Source: Negadavirga shengliensis
GTDB lineage: Bacteria > Bacteroidota > Bacteroidia > Cytophagales > Cyclobacteriaceae
DNA length: 64,000 nt
Reading direction: 5' to 3'
Assembly: GCF_042652345.1 (NCBI RefSeq)
Contig: NZ_JBHSJJ010000009.1
Location: 159,160 to 223,159, forward strand
The notes beneath the pieces are model-generated. The model worked only from the letters and a program-made list of their open reading frames with translations. It searched no databases and was not told where the DNA came from. The position numbers and the translations under genes are program-made. Below, piece after piece: positions 8,097 through 16,528 of the stretch (positions within the stretch are counted from its first letter, which is position 1; each line of letters starts with the position of its first letter).

Positions 8097-10400
8097 ATGC
8101 AAAACATCCTTTCCGATCAATCCGGTAATGCTATAGCCCTCTTACCGACTTTATACGTCGTCTGGTCAGATGCAGTACTAAGCTCCAGGGAATTAAAGAC
8201 TTTTCAGGATTTTATACGCAGGGTTTCCTGGCTTGACGAAAATGATCGCCAAATGCTGCAGGCCAAATTAAGCTATAATGCCCCGCCTACGCGGGAAGAG
8301 ATGGAGCAGTGGCGCCTGGCTATAAAAAAAAACATTAACGAGGACACGGAGTACAACAGTTTGGCTTCTATCGGGGTTGATCTCGCCCAGAACCGGTCAC
8401 CTAAAGATATCCCCGAAAATGATCAGATCAAGTTCAAAAATGATCTCTTGACCTTGGAAGAGGATCTTGGGATCATTGGCAAATCTGCTATCTATCTTTT
8501 TAAATCCAAACATCCCACTGTCACCACGGCATACAGCACAGAAGAGGCTTTTGACATCCCGAAGCTTACCTCGATGCTGGATGGCAACCAACAACCCTTG
8601 ATCAAGGAGATTAAAAAATTACTTTCGGATCCGACTTTTGCCTACGTAGATCCCGCTGACATTACGGCATACAGAAACCAGGTATTGGATTGGTGCAAAA
8701 TACTGGCTGACAAGGGTTATGGTGCGGTCGGTTATCCCAAAGCATATGGAGGGTCAGGGGATATGGAGGCGTATTTTACCGTCATGGAAACGTTGAGCTA
8801 CCATGACCTGAGTATGGTCATCAAATTTGGCGTTCAGTTCGGCCTTTGGGGCATGAGTATCCTTTCCTTGGGAACGGAAAAACACCATCAAAAATACTTA
8901 AAAGACGTGGGCTCATTGAAGCTGCCAGGCTGCTTCGCCATGACAGAAACCAACCATGGTTCCAATGTGAAAGGAATAGAAACCACGGCCACTTACGATC
9001 AAAACCACCGGACCTTTACCATCCATACACCCCATTTGGATGCCAGAAAAGAATATATCGGCAACGCGGCCCTGCATGGCAGAATGGCCACCGTATTTGC
9101 CAAATTAATTATAAATGGACAGGACCATGGGGTAAGTGCCTTCATCGTTCCGTTAAGGGATGAATCCGGATCCCCTCTTACCGGTATCCACATCGAGGAC
9201 TGTGGCAGAAAAATGGGCCTTAATGGTGTCGACAACGGGCTGATTGCCTTTGATCAGGTGGTCATCCCGCAAGAAAACATGCTGGATCGGTTTTCCCGTG
9301 TCAACGAAAACGGGGAATTCGAAAGTCCAATCGCCAGTGACAACAAGCGGTTTTTCACCATGTTGGGAACGCTGGTCGGCGGAAGAATAGGCATTCCACG
9401 CTCTGCGCTGGCTGCTTCCAAGTCAGGGTTGACCATCGCCATACGTTATGGAGACCAACGAAGGCAGTTTGGCCCCGAGGGAGGCACAGAAGTTCCTATC
9501 CTGAACTACCGCATGCATCAGCGCAGGTTAATCCCGTTGCTTGCCAAAACCTACGCCTGCCACTTCGCCCTTCAATACGTCACCGAGAGGTTCCTTAACC
9601 GTACAGAAGAAGAAATGCTGGAAATAGAGGCACTTGCCGCCGGCATGAAATCATATGTGACCTGGCATACTACAGCTACCCTCCAGGAATGCCGCGAAGC
9701 CTGTGGGGGAAAGGGTTATCTTTCCGAAAACAGGATGGATGCTTTAAAAAATGATACCGATGTGTATACTACTTTTGAAGGGGATAACACCGTCCTTTTC
9801 CAATTGGTGGCCAAAAGCAGGCTCAGCGCCTACAAGGAACAGTTTGAAAACATGAACCTCTTTACCATCATCAATTATGTGGCCTTGAGAACCAAAACGT
9901 CGCTGACGGAAAAAAATCCCCTGATCGTGCGCAACGTGGACGAAAAACACCTGCTGGATCCTGATTTTCACCTGAGTGCGTTTGAATACCGGGAAAATGA
10001 TGTATTGGACTCCGCCGCCAAACGCATCAAAAGATTAATAGATGAAGGGATGGATCCTTTTGACGCTATGAATGTATGCCAGCACCATTTGATTACCGTA
10101 GGCGAGGCTTATATAGAACGTATTATTCTGCAGCGGTTCAGTGAAAGGGTTAACCGAACGGAAGACAAGGATATCAGGAAGGTGCTTACTAAACTATGTA
10201 ATTTATTTGCGCTCTACCAGTTGGAAACCCATAAAGGCTGGTACCTGGAACAAGGTTATATGGATGGGGTAAAAACCAAGGCCATCCGGAAAATGGTCAA
10301 TCAACTGTGTTGGGAGATACGGAAAGATGCCGTCCCCTTGGTCGATGCCTTTGATATCCCCGATCCGTGTTTAGCTGCCCCGATTGCCATTCCATCTTAG
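8097..10400 (+). CDS. Acyl-CoA dehydrogenase/oxidase family protein
   Basis: A 767-residue cytoplasmic flavoenzyme of the acyl-CoA oxidase-like branch of the ACAD superfamily. The N-terminal 150 residues are a helical extension. The ACAD core follows: CFAMTETNHGSNVKGIETTA near residues 281-300 (flavin-contacting strand), GRKMGLNGVDNGLIAF, GGRIGIPRSAL, QFGPEGG and the ACOX-type C-terminal signature YTTFEGDNTVL near residue 560 that carries the catalytic Glu. The last 200 residues form the ACOX C-terminal helical domain. It should catalyse alpha,beta-dehydrogenation of acyl-CoA. Whether electrons go to ETF or O2 is not visible. Only 21 bp separate it from the SLC13 permease gene. Confidence 0.88.
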   Translation: MQNILSDQSGNAIALLPTLYVVWSDAVLSSRELKTFQDFIRRVSWLDENDRQMLQAKLSYNAPPTREEMEQWRLAIKKNINEDTEYNSLASIGVDLAQNRSPKDIPENDQIKFKNDLLTLEEDLGIIGKSAIYLFKSKHPTVTTAYSTEEAFDIPKLTSMLDGNQQPLIKEIKKLLSDPTFAYVDPADITAYRNQVLDWCKILADKGYGAVGYPKAYGGSGDMEAYFTVMETLSYHDLSMVIKFGVQFGLWGMSILSLGTEKHHQKYLKDVGSLKLPGCFAMTETNHGSNVKGIETTATYDQNHRTFTIHTPHLDARKEYIGNAALHGRMATVFAKLIINGQDHGVSAFIVPLRDESGSPLTGIHIEDCGRKMGLNGVDNGLIAFDQVVIPQENMLDRFSRVNENGEFESPIASDNKRFFTMLGTLVGGRIGIPRSALAASKSGLTIAIRYGDQRRQFGPEGGTEVPILNYRMHQRRLIPLLAKTYACHFALQYVTERFLNRTEEEMLEIEALAAGMKSYVTWHTTATLQECREACGGKGYLSENRMDALKNDTDVYTTFEGDNTVLFQLVAKSRLSAYKEQFENMNLFTIINYVALRTKTSLTEKNPLIVRNVDEKHLLDPDFHLSAFEYRENDVLDSAAKRIKRLIDEGMDPFDAMNVCQHHLITVGEAYIERIILQRFSERVNRTEDKDIRKVLTKLCNLFALYQLETHKGWYLEQGYMDGVKTKAIRKMVNQLCWEIRKDAVPLVDAFDIPDPCLAAPIAIPS

Positions 10401-10421
10401 TACCATTTTTTATACAATTCA

Positions 10422-12191
10422 ATGGCACAAATCCTGGTTTTCATTACCCTCGGCTTGGCGCTGATATTGTTTATTTGGGGCAAGCCCCGGTATGATATCG
10501 TGTCTATTCTGGCTTTGGTGTTCCTTACCTTGGCGGGGGTCATTCCCTATGAAGAGGCTTTTCTGGGCTTTGGTCACCCAGCTGTCATCACGGTAGCAGC
10601 AGTACTTGTTGTCAGTGAAAGTCTTGAAAAATCCGGATTGGTAAACCTAATCGTAAGGTTGATGGACAAGGTAGGCAGTAACACTACTTTGCAAATAACT
10701 GTCATGTGCCTCGTTGTGGGCATTGCGTCAGGGTTTATGAATAATACCGGCGCATTGGCGATTTTTATGCCTGTAGCCATCCAATTGTCTCACAAACACG
10801 GATATTCGCCTTCCTCCGCATTAATGCCCATTGCTTTTGCCTCCCTGCTCGGGGGAATGGTTACACTGATAGGCACGCCTCCCAATATCATTATAGCTGC
10901 TTTTAGAGCGCAAGGAGGAGAGGGTGCCTTCAGCATGTTTGATTTTGCTCCTGTTGGAATAGGGTTGACGTTGATAGGATTGCTTTTTTTGTCTCTTATA
11001 GGATGGAAGGTGCTTCCAAAAAGACAACCGGAACGGCAGGGGGAGGATCTTTTTAAAATCAATAACTATATTACCGAGGTACGGATTGGTCAGGAAGCTA
11101 CAATAGCCGGGCAAACGGTAAAAGATATCACTTCAGAGAAGGATCTTGACATCAAAGTTCTGGGTATCATAAGGAATAAAGAACGCATTCATGCCCCGGG
11201 GCCCTACAGAAGTTTAAAAGTAGACGATATTCTAATTCTGGAATGCGATACCGCGGATCTGGAAAAGTTTCTGGACAGCACAAAAACGGAATTGGTAGGC
11301 GATGAGACTTTGTACAATCGCCCCAAAGGTGGTGATGAAATCGTGATCATGGAGGGAATAATCCAGGAAAATTCTCCCTTGATTGGTCAGACAGCCTCCA
11401 GTCTGCACATGAGATCCCGGTATGACGTCAACTTATTGGCATTAGCCAGAAGTACCATAACCATCAGACAGAGGATTGATCATGTGATATTTCAATCCGG
11501 AGATGTGCTGCTGCTTCAGGGAAGAGAAAGGGAAATGGGAGAAATTTTCAATCTCATGCAATGCTATCCCCTGGCCAGGCGAAGTCTCACCATTGGCAAA
11601 CCAAAAAGGACCATATTTGCGCTCGGGCTATTTGCCTTATCCGTTGCCGCAGTGGTGATGGGCTGGGCACCGGTGGAAATTGCTTTTACCTTGGTTGCGG
11701 TCTTGATGGTGATCCTGAAGGTTTTGCCCATAAGAGACCTCTATACGAGCATTGACTGGCCGGTGATCGTCCTGCTGGGAGCCATGATTCCCGTAGGCAC
11801 CGCATTTACCACGAGCGGGGGAGCGGAAACCATTACCCAGAAAATCCTCTTCATTTCCGAGTCTTTCCCCCCTTGGCTGATATTAGGAGTGATTATGATG
11901 GTGACCATGACGCTTTCAGCCGTCATCAATAACGCCGCTACCGTGGTACTGATGGCTCCCATAGGCATCAAAATTGCTGATGTTTTGGATCATTCCATCG
12001 ATCCGTACCTCATGGCCATCGCCATAGGTGCTTCGGCTGCTTTTCTTACCCCGATCGGCCACCAGTCCAACACCCTGGTAATGGGGCCCGGTGGTTACAA
12101 ATTCAGCGACTACTGGAAATTGGGCCTGCCCTTATCGATCATTATATTGGCTGCCGGCATTCCTTTGATCTTAACTTTCTGGCCATTGTAG
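10422..12191 (+). CDS. SLC13/DASS-type permease with two RCK_C domains
   Basis: A 589-residue inner-membrane transporter of the ion-transporter (CitT/ArsB-like) superfamily. N-terminal helices include the GFMNNTGALAIFMPVAIQL motif and the GTPPNII re-entrant loop near residue 152. A central cytosolic part (about residues 205-380) holds two TrkA-C/RCK_C modules (GQTVKDI, then GQTASSLHMRSRYDVNLLAL). The second transmembrane half repeats the pattern with VINNAATVVLMAPIGI and FLTPIGHQSNTLV. Substrate is probably a dicarboxylate, sulfate or another anion; the RCK_C modules suggest ligand-gated control. Likely co-transcribed with the two upstream genes. Confidence 0.87.
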   Translation: MAQILVFITLGLALILFIWGKPRYDIVSILALVFLTLAGVIPYEEAFLGFGHPAVITVAAVLVVSESLEKSGLVNLIVRLMDKVGSNTTLQITVMCLVVGIASGFMNNTGALAIFMPVAIQLSHKHGYSPSSALMPIAFASLLGGMVTLIGTPPNIIIAAFRAQGGEGAFSMFDFAPVGIGLTLIGLLFLSLIGWKVLPKRQPERQGEDLFKINNYITEVRIGQEATIAGQTVKDITSEKDLDIKVLGIIRNKERIHAPGPYRSLKVDDILILECDTADLEKFLDSTKTELVGDETLYNRPKGGDEIVIMEGIIQENSPLIGQTASSLHMRSRYDVNLLALARSTITIRQRIDHVIFQSGDVLLLQGREREMGEIFNLMQCYPLARRSLTIGKPKRTIFALGLFALSVAAVVMGWAPVEIAFTLVAVLMVILKVLPIRDLYTSIDWPVIVLLGAMIPVGTAFTTSGGAETITQKILFISESFPPWLILGVIMMVTMTLSAVINNAATVVLMAPIGIKIADVLDHSIDPYLMAIAIGASAAFLTPIGHQSNTLVMGPGGYKFSDYWKLGLPLSIIILAAGIPLILTFWPL

Positions 12192-12210
12192 GCCCTGTTT
12201 AAGATAGAAG

Positions 12211-13470
12211 TTATACCACTTCTTTGTGTTTGTTGATAAAATCGGGATCTATAATGACTCCTGAACCCGGTCCTGTAGGTACCTTGACCACGCCTCCTTC
12301 ACTGGTCAGGGGGGAAGTAGGACACTCCAACGGAAGTTCATTGTTAAAACCTTTGAACTCATGGTAGGGCCCTGCATTGGGTACAGCTGACACAAAATGC
12401 ATCATATAAAGATACCCCAACCCTCCTCCGGAAATATGGGGCGTGCATTCTTTTCCCTTCGCCGCAGCCATTTTGGCGACTTTCATGGACCTTACCATTC
12501 CCCCAAAATAATAGATATCCGGCTGTACTATCTGAAGGGCATCATGTTGGATGAGCCACCGGAAAGTATGCATACTTGCCTCCTGCTCACCGCCGGCAAT
12601 GGGGACGTTCAGGGCTTCCGCCACCTGGAGGGTTTCTTCATACCAATCAAACGGAACCGGTTCTTCATAAAAATCGTACCGATAGGCTTCCATAAGTCTG
12701 CCGATCCTAATAGCCTCATCGGGTGTATATGAGCCGTTGGAATCAGCATAAATAACCATATCATCACCAAATGTCTTTCTGACCAAGGGGATCAATTCTT
12801 CTGTCCTGCCAGGGGGATAATCCGCGTTTTTGCTCATTCTTCCCCCCACTTTGAATTTCAGTGCCCTGGCTTGTGTCTCCTCCACGTTCTGTCTGATCCG
12901 TTCTACGGATTCCAGGGCAGATTTACCCCGGTAATTGTTTGCCTGGTACACGGCAACCTCGGAGTGATAGACATCTCCAAGCAGATTACCGATGGATTTT
13001 TGGGACAATTTCCCTAAAAGGTCAAGAACAGCAAATTCAAGTGTGGCCAAGGGGACCCAAAATGCCAGGTTCTGAAGTTTATAATTGCTTTGATAAACAT
13101 ACACTTCTTCTAAAAGCTGTTCCCAGTTCCTTACATCCTTCCCTATAAAAAAAGGCTGGATGCGGTTTGTGAATATGGGGTAAAGATGGACCATTTGGAA
13201 ATTGTTGCCCACCGACAATCCTTCTGCCCCGTCTTTTGTCCTTACCCTGCAAAGAAAATTGTCTTCAAAACGGAGAAGTTCTACGGACTCAAGAATCACC
13301 GGCTCCTTGAGAGCGGATAAATCCAAAACAGGTTCTTCCAAAATCCTGTCCAGTTCACTGTAATCCGTTTGCCGGATTTTTCCCTGTCCGGTTTTATATA
13401 AAGGCAATCCTGTTGTCGGGATCAAAGCCCCCAAAGCCGTTTTTTTAATAAAATCTCTTCTCCTATTCAT
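12211..13470 (-). CDS. Mandelate racemase/muconate-lactonizing (enolase superfamily) enzyme, exported
   Basis: A 419-residue protein starting MNRRRDFIKKTALGALIP, a Tat-like signal (RRRDF), so likely exported folded to the periplasm. The enolase-superfamily barrel is complete: KxK motif ALKFKVGGR near residue 210, metal ligands in VIYADSNGSY, YEEPVPF and IAGGEQEAS, and the general base His in ECTPHISGGGLGY near residue 352. This residue set fits acid-sugar dehydratases. It lies 7 bp downstream of the SMP-30 lactonase gene on the same strand; together lactonase then dehydratase would take a sugar lactone to a 2-keto-3-deoxy acid. The sugar itself cannot be named. Confidence 0.82.
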   Translation of the reverse strand: MNRRRDFIKKTALGALIPTTGLPLYKTGQGKIRQTDYSELDRILEEPVLDLSALKEPVILESVELLRFEDNFLCRVRTKDGAEGLSVGNNFQMVHLYPIFTNRIQPFFIGKDVRNWEQLLEEVYVYQSNYKLQNLAFWVPLATLEFAVLDLLGKLSQKSIGNLLGDVYHSEVAVYQANNYRGKSALESVERIRQNVEETQARALKFKVGGRMSKNADYPPGRTEELIPLVRKTFGDDMVIYADSNGSYTPDEAIRIGRLMEAYRYDFYEEPVPFDWYEETLQVAEALNVPIAGGEQEASMHTFRWLIQHDALQIVQPDIYYFGGMVRSMKVAKMAAAKGKECTPHISGGGLGYLYMMHFVSAVPNAGPYHEFKGFNNELPLECPTSPLTSEGGVVKVPTGPGSGVIIDPDFINKHKEVV

Positions 13471-13477
13471 CCGTTGA

Positions 13478-14431
13478 TCATTGTTGTCCCGAAGTCTTTA
13501 ACTGAATGCTGTACACTCCTGTCCTGGCGGTCACATATAGGGTTTTCATATCCTCATCGCCGAATGCACAGTTTGCCGGTGTCTCGGGAAACCTGATGGT
13601 GCCCAGATGCTTTCCCCCATGGGAGAAAACAAGAACTCCTCCGGGGCCGGTAGCAAAAACATTACCGTCCCCATCCACTTTAATTCCATCGGGAGAACCC
13701 TGTCCGGATATGGTGGAAGCGTTGAAAAAGAGACCCGCTTTGTTCAGCTTTCCATTCTTTTTCAAGCTGTATTTCATATACTTTTTGGGTTGATCCGAAT
13801 TGGCGATGTAAAGCGTCCGTTCATCGGGGGAAAGGGCAAGGCCATTGGGACGGTACAGGTCGTTGGAAAGCAGTTCCAGCTTTCCTTTGTGAAAGCGGTA
13901 CACGCCGTTAAACCCAATCGTATCCTCTGCGTCTTCAGGTAACCCATAGGGTGGATCTGTAAAATAAATGGCTCCGGAGGAGGCCACGATTACATCATTG
14001 GGACTGTTCAACTTTTTCCCCTGAAAGCGGTCCACCAGAACGGTGTAGTTCCCATCTGCATCGAGCCGGCTGATACACCTCCCACTGTGCTCTGCCATGA
14101 TCAATGCACCATCCGCATCAAAGGTCAATCCGTTTGCATTGTTGCTGGGATTCCGGAAAGTCTCCCCCCCCCCGTCCGGGCTCCACTTAAATATGGTGTT
14201 TGCGGGTATATCGCTGAACAACAGGTAACCCTCCTCCTGGTTCCAGACAGGCCCCTCTGTGAATCTAAAACCATCCGCGACTTTCTTTACTTCAGCATCA
14301 GGGTCTACCAGTTGCTCCAGGGCGCTATCCAGCACCAGTACAGCTCCATCTTGGCCATTTGCCAAAAAAGCAATAAAAAGAAAGCCTATCACGGATGTGT
14401 TATAACGAAGGGAGTAAAGTATTTTTTTCAT
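13478..14431 (-). CDS. SMP-30/gluconolactonase-family lactonase, secreted
   Basis: A 317-residue protein with an N-terminal signal peptide (about 26 residues, ending NGQD) and a six-bladed propeller of the SMP-30/LRE family. Typical blades: FTEGPVWNQEEGYLLFSD (residues 55-72, metal-binding Glu), NANGLTFDADG, LNSPNDVIV, YRPNGLALSPDERTLYIAN and SPDGIKVDGDGNVFATG. Members hydrolyse sugar lactones with a divalent metal. First gene of a two-gene minus-strand operon with the enolase-superfamily enzyme; both carry export signals, so the pathway step is probably periplasmic. Confidence 0.85.
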   Translation of the reverse strand: MKKILYSLRYNTSVIGFLFIAFLANGQDGAVLVLDSALEQLVDPDAEVKKVADGFRFTEGPVWNQEEGYLLFSDIPANTIFKWSPDGGGETFRNPSNNANGLTFDADGALIMAEHSGRCISRLDADGNYTVLVDRFQGKKLNSPNDVIVASSGAIYFTDPPYGLPEDAEDTIGFNGVYRFHKGKLELLSNDLYRPNGLALSPDERTLYIANSDQPKKYMKYSLKKNGKLNKAGLFFNASTISGQGSPDGIKVDGDGNVFATGPGGVLVFSHGGKHLGTIRFPETPANCAFGDEDMKTLYVTARTGVYSIQLKTSGQQ

Positions 14432-14455
14432 CGGTAAGGTAATTAGGTTATTTTA

Positions 14456-14476
14456 ATTTGATTATAATAGTCAAAT
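14456..14476. promoter_or_regulatory. Operator-like inverted repeat in divergent spacer
   Basis: ATTTGA and TCAAAT flank a nine-base AT spacer, 25 bp upstream of the lactonase start and in the 257-bp region shared with the divergent dehydrogenase gene. It could be a regulator site for both units; no regulator gene is adjacent. Confidence 0.3.
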
Positions 14477-14637
14477 CAGGATCTTCAGCCAATAATATAT
14501 TTAAATATAAAATAAAATATGGAATCAGGCCAGCATAAAAGCCAATATAAGCCATGCCGGACAATAAAAACCTGAAAATGTTGAAACTGGGAATGCGCTT
14601 TCCAAACAAAAAGAAGAAAGATTGAATCTTTCAAAAG

Positions 14638-14665
14638 TTGATTCTATCTTTAACCCTTATCTTTT
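14638..14665 (+). promoter_or_regulatory. Candidate promoter of the Gfo/Idh/MocA gene
   Basis: TTG at 14638-14640, a 17-bp gap and TATCTTTT at 14658-14665 approximate the Bacteroidota -33/-7 pair, 24 bp before the ATG. Confidence 0.4.
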
Positions 14666-14688
14666 AACTTTAAGCACGCATAAAACAC

Positions 14689-15834
14689 ATGAAAAAAATC
14701 AAAGTAGCCGTAGTAGGGACGGGTTTTATCGGACCTGCCCACATTGAGGCCTTAAGGAGAATCCCCAATGTTGATGTAGCCGCCCTCTGTGAAGCCAACA
14801 TGGAGCTTGCCGAAGAAAAAGCCGCCATTCTAGGGATAGAAAAGGCCTACCTTTTTGAGGACATGCTGAAACAAGAAGACATTGACGTGGTTCACATATG
14901 CACCCCAAATTTTCTGCACTATTCTCAATCCAAAGCAGCTTTGGAAGCGGGAAAACATGTGGTATGCGAAAAACCCCTGGCTACCAAAATAGAAGAAGCC
15001 GAGGAACTGGTAGCTTTGGCAAAAGAAAAGGGGTTGGTCAATGCCGTCCATTTTAATCTTCGCTATTATCCTATGGTAAGACAAATGAAAACCATGAGGG
15101 AAAGCGGGGAGCTCGGGGATATTTACAGCATCATGGGTTCTTACCTTCAAGACTGGCTGTTTTTACAAACAGACTACAACTGGCGTTTGGAGCCGGACAA
15201 GTCCGGGGATTCACGGGCGATAGCGGATATCGGTTCCCACCTGCTGGATCTCACCGAATATGTGACCGGCCTCAGCATCACAGAAGTCATGGCTGATTTT
15301 TCCACCGTCCATAAGACCCGTCTAAAACCCCTCAAACCCGTGGAAACATATACCGGAAAAATGCTTCAACCGTCCGATTACAAAGAAGTCGAAATCAACA
15401 CGGAAGACCATGCTACCGTCATGTTAAGGTTTGACAATGGCAACAAGGGCTCGGTAACGGTAAGTCAGGTGAATGCCGGGCGAAAAAACCGCTTGAATAT
15501 AGAAATTGCAGGCTCAAAAGCCAATTTTGAATGGTGTTCGGAAAGACCCAATGAACTTTGGATCGGCAAGCGGGAAACCGCCAATCAGCATTTGATGAAA
15601 GATCCGTCGTTATTTTCCCCCGAAGCTGCCAAACTGATAAGCTTCCCTGGCGGACACAATGAAGGTTTCCCGGATACCTCCAAGCAGATGTTCAAAGAGG
15701 TTTATGCAGCTGTAGCGGAGGGGAAACAACCTGAATCCCCCTCCTATCCGGCTTTTGCGGACGGATTGAGGGAATTGGTGATCTGTGAAAGAATCATCGA
15801 AAGTCACAAGAAGCAAGCCTGGGTTAAAATTTAA
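14689..15834 (+). CDS. Gfo/Idh/MocA-family NAD(P)-dependent oxidoreductase
   Basis: A 381-residue cytoplasmic dehydrogenase. The Rossmann motif VVGTGFIGPAHIEAL begins at residue 8, followed by the family motifs VHICTPNFLH and HVVCEKPLAT (Lys of the EKP motif). The catalytic region DIGSHLLDLTEYV has the Asp-x-x-x-His pair near residues 182-186. The C-terminal beta-sheet domain carries the substrate pocket. It likely oxidises or epimerises a sugar or sugar derivative. It is divergent from the lactonase/dehydratase pair across 257 bp, which suggests one sugar-oxidation pathway, but it lacks a signal peptide while those two are exported. Confidence 0.87.
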   Translation: MKKIKVAVVGTGFIGPAHIEALRRIPNVDVAALCEANMELAEEKAAILGIEKAYLFEDMLKQEDIDVVHICTPNFLHYSQSKAALEAGKHVVCEKPLATKIEEAEELVALAKEKGLVNAVHFNLRYYPMVRQMKTMRESGELGDIYSIMGSYLQDWLFLQTDYNWRLEPDKSGDSRAIADIGSHLLDLTEYVTGLSITEVMADFSTVHKTRLKPLKPVETYTGKMLQPSDYKEVEINTEDHATVMLRFDNGNKGSVTVSQVNAGRKNRLNIEIAGSKANFEWCSERPNELWIGKRETANQHLMKDPSLFSPEAAKLISFPGGHNEGFPDTSKQMFKEVYAAVAEGKQPESPSYPAFADGLRELVICERIIESHKKQAWVKI

Positions 15835-15907
15835 TGCAGCCACAAGCCGCAACCCTCCAGGCAGATAACGCGTTTCATTATTTGATTTAACCTTAAACCA
15901 AACCATT

Positions 15908-16414
15908 ATGAACACTTCGTCCATCAAAATGCTGGGGTTATCCAGTATCCTCATGTTATCCGTTGTGTTCCTGTCTTTCTGTCAGGAACGTGCCAGTCCT
16001 CCCAAGACGGCTGAAGGCACTGTCAATGGCGCCAAAATCACCATCAATTACAGCAGTCCTGCCGTAAAAGGCCGGACCATCTGGGGAGATTTGGTTCCAT
16101 ACGGAAAGGTATGGAGAGCGGGAGCCAATGAGGCCACCATCTTTGAAACCAGTAAAGACATCAAAGTGGAAGGACAGCCATTACCGGCCGGAAAATACAG
16201 CCTTTTTGTGATTCCTTCTGAAGATGAAAGCACAGTGATCTTCAACAAGCAAACCGGCCAATGGGGTACACAGTACGACGAAAGCCAGGATGTCCTAAGG
16301 GTCCCCATTCGTGGGAGAGAGAATAATTTCGAAGAAAACCTCACTTATGAGGTTCTTTCCGATGGCTTTGAACTGAGATGGGCTGATGGAGCAGGAAAAG
16401 TGAATATTGAATGA
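15908..16414 (+). CDS. DUF2911 lipoprotein
   Basis: A 168-residue protein with a lipoprotein signal (LSVVFLSFCQ, lipid Cys about residue 25) and one DUF2911 domain: ITINYSSPAVKGRTIWGDL, then VPYGKVWRAGANEAT near residues 60-75, LPAGKYSLFVIPSE and the final ELRWADGAGKV. This domain is common in Bacteroidota and its function is unknown; a beta-sandwich on the cell surface or in the periplasm is likely. A strong terminator follows 21 bp after the stop, so it ends its transcript. Confidence 0.87.
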   Translation: MNTSSIKMLGLSSILMLSVVFLSFCQERASPPKTAEGTVNGAKITINYSSPAVKGRTIWGDLVPYGKVWRAGANEATIFETSKDIKVEGQPLPAGKYSLFVIPSEDESTVIFNKQTGQWGTQYDESQDVLRVPIRGRENNFEENLTYEVLSDGFELRWADGAGKVNIE

Positions 16415-16435
16415 CGTACCCAGTCTGTATCATTG

Positions 16436-16464
16436 AAAAAGCCGGAATTTTATCCGGCTTTTTT
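16436..16464 (+). terminator. Rho-independent terminator after DUF2911 gene
   Basis: AAAAAGCCGGA and TCCGGCTTTTT form an 11-bp stem with a six-base loop ending in six T. Confidence 0.9.
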
Positions 16465-16475
16465 ATGCATTTTTT

Positions 16476-16483
16476 TACATTTG
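16476..16483 (+). promoter_or_regulatory. Bacteroidota -7 box (TACATTTG) for hrpB
   Basis: TACATTTG fits TAnnTTTG, lies just behind the previous terminator and 46 bp before the hrpB start. Confidence 0.5.
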
Positions 16484-16528
16484 CAACCGTTTTCATCCGT
16501 TACATAAGAGCCAACAGATCCGATTATA

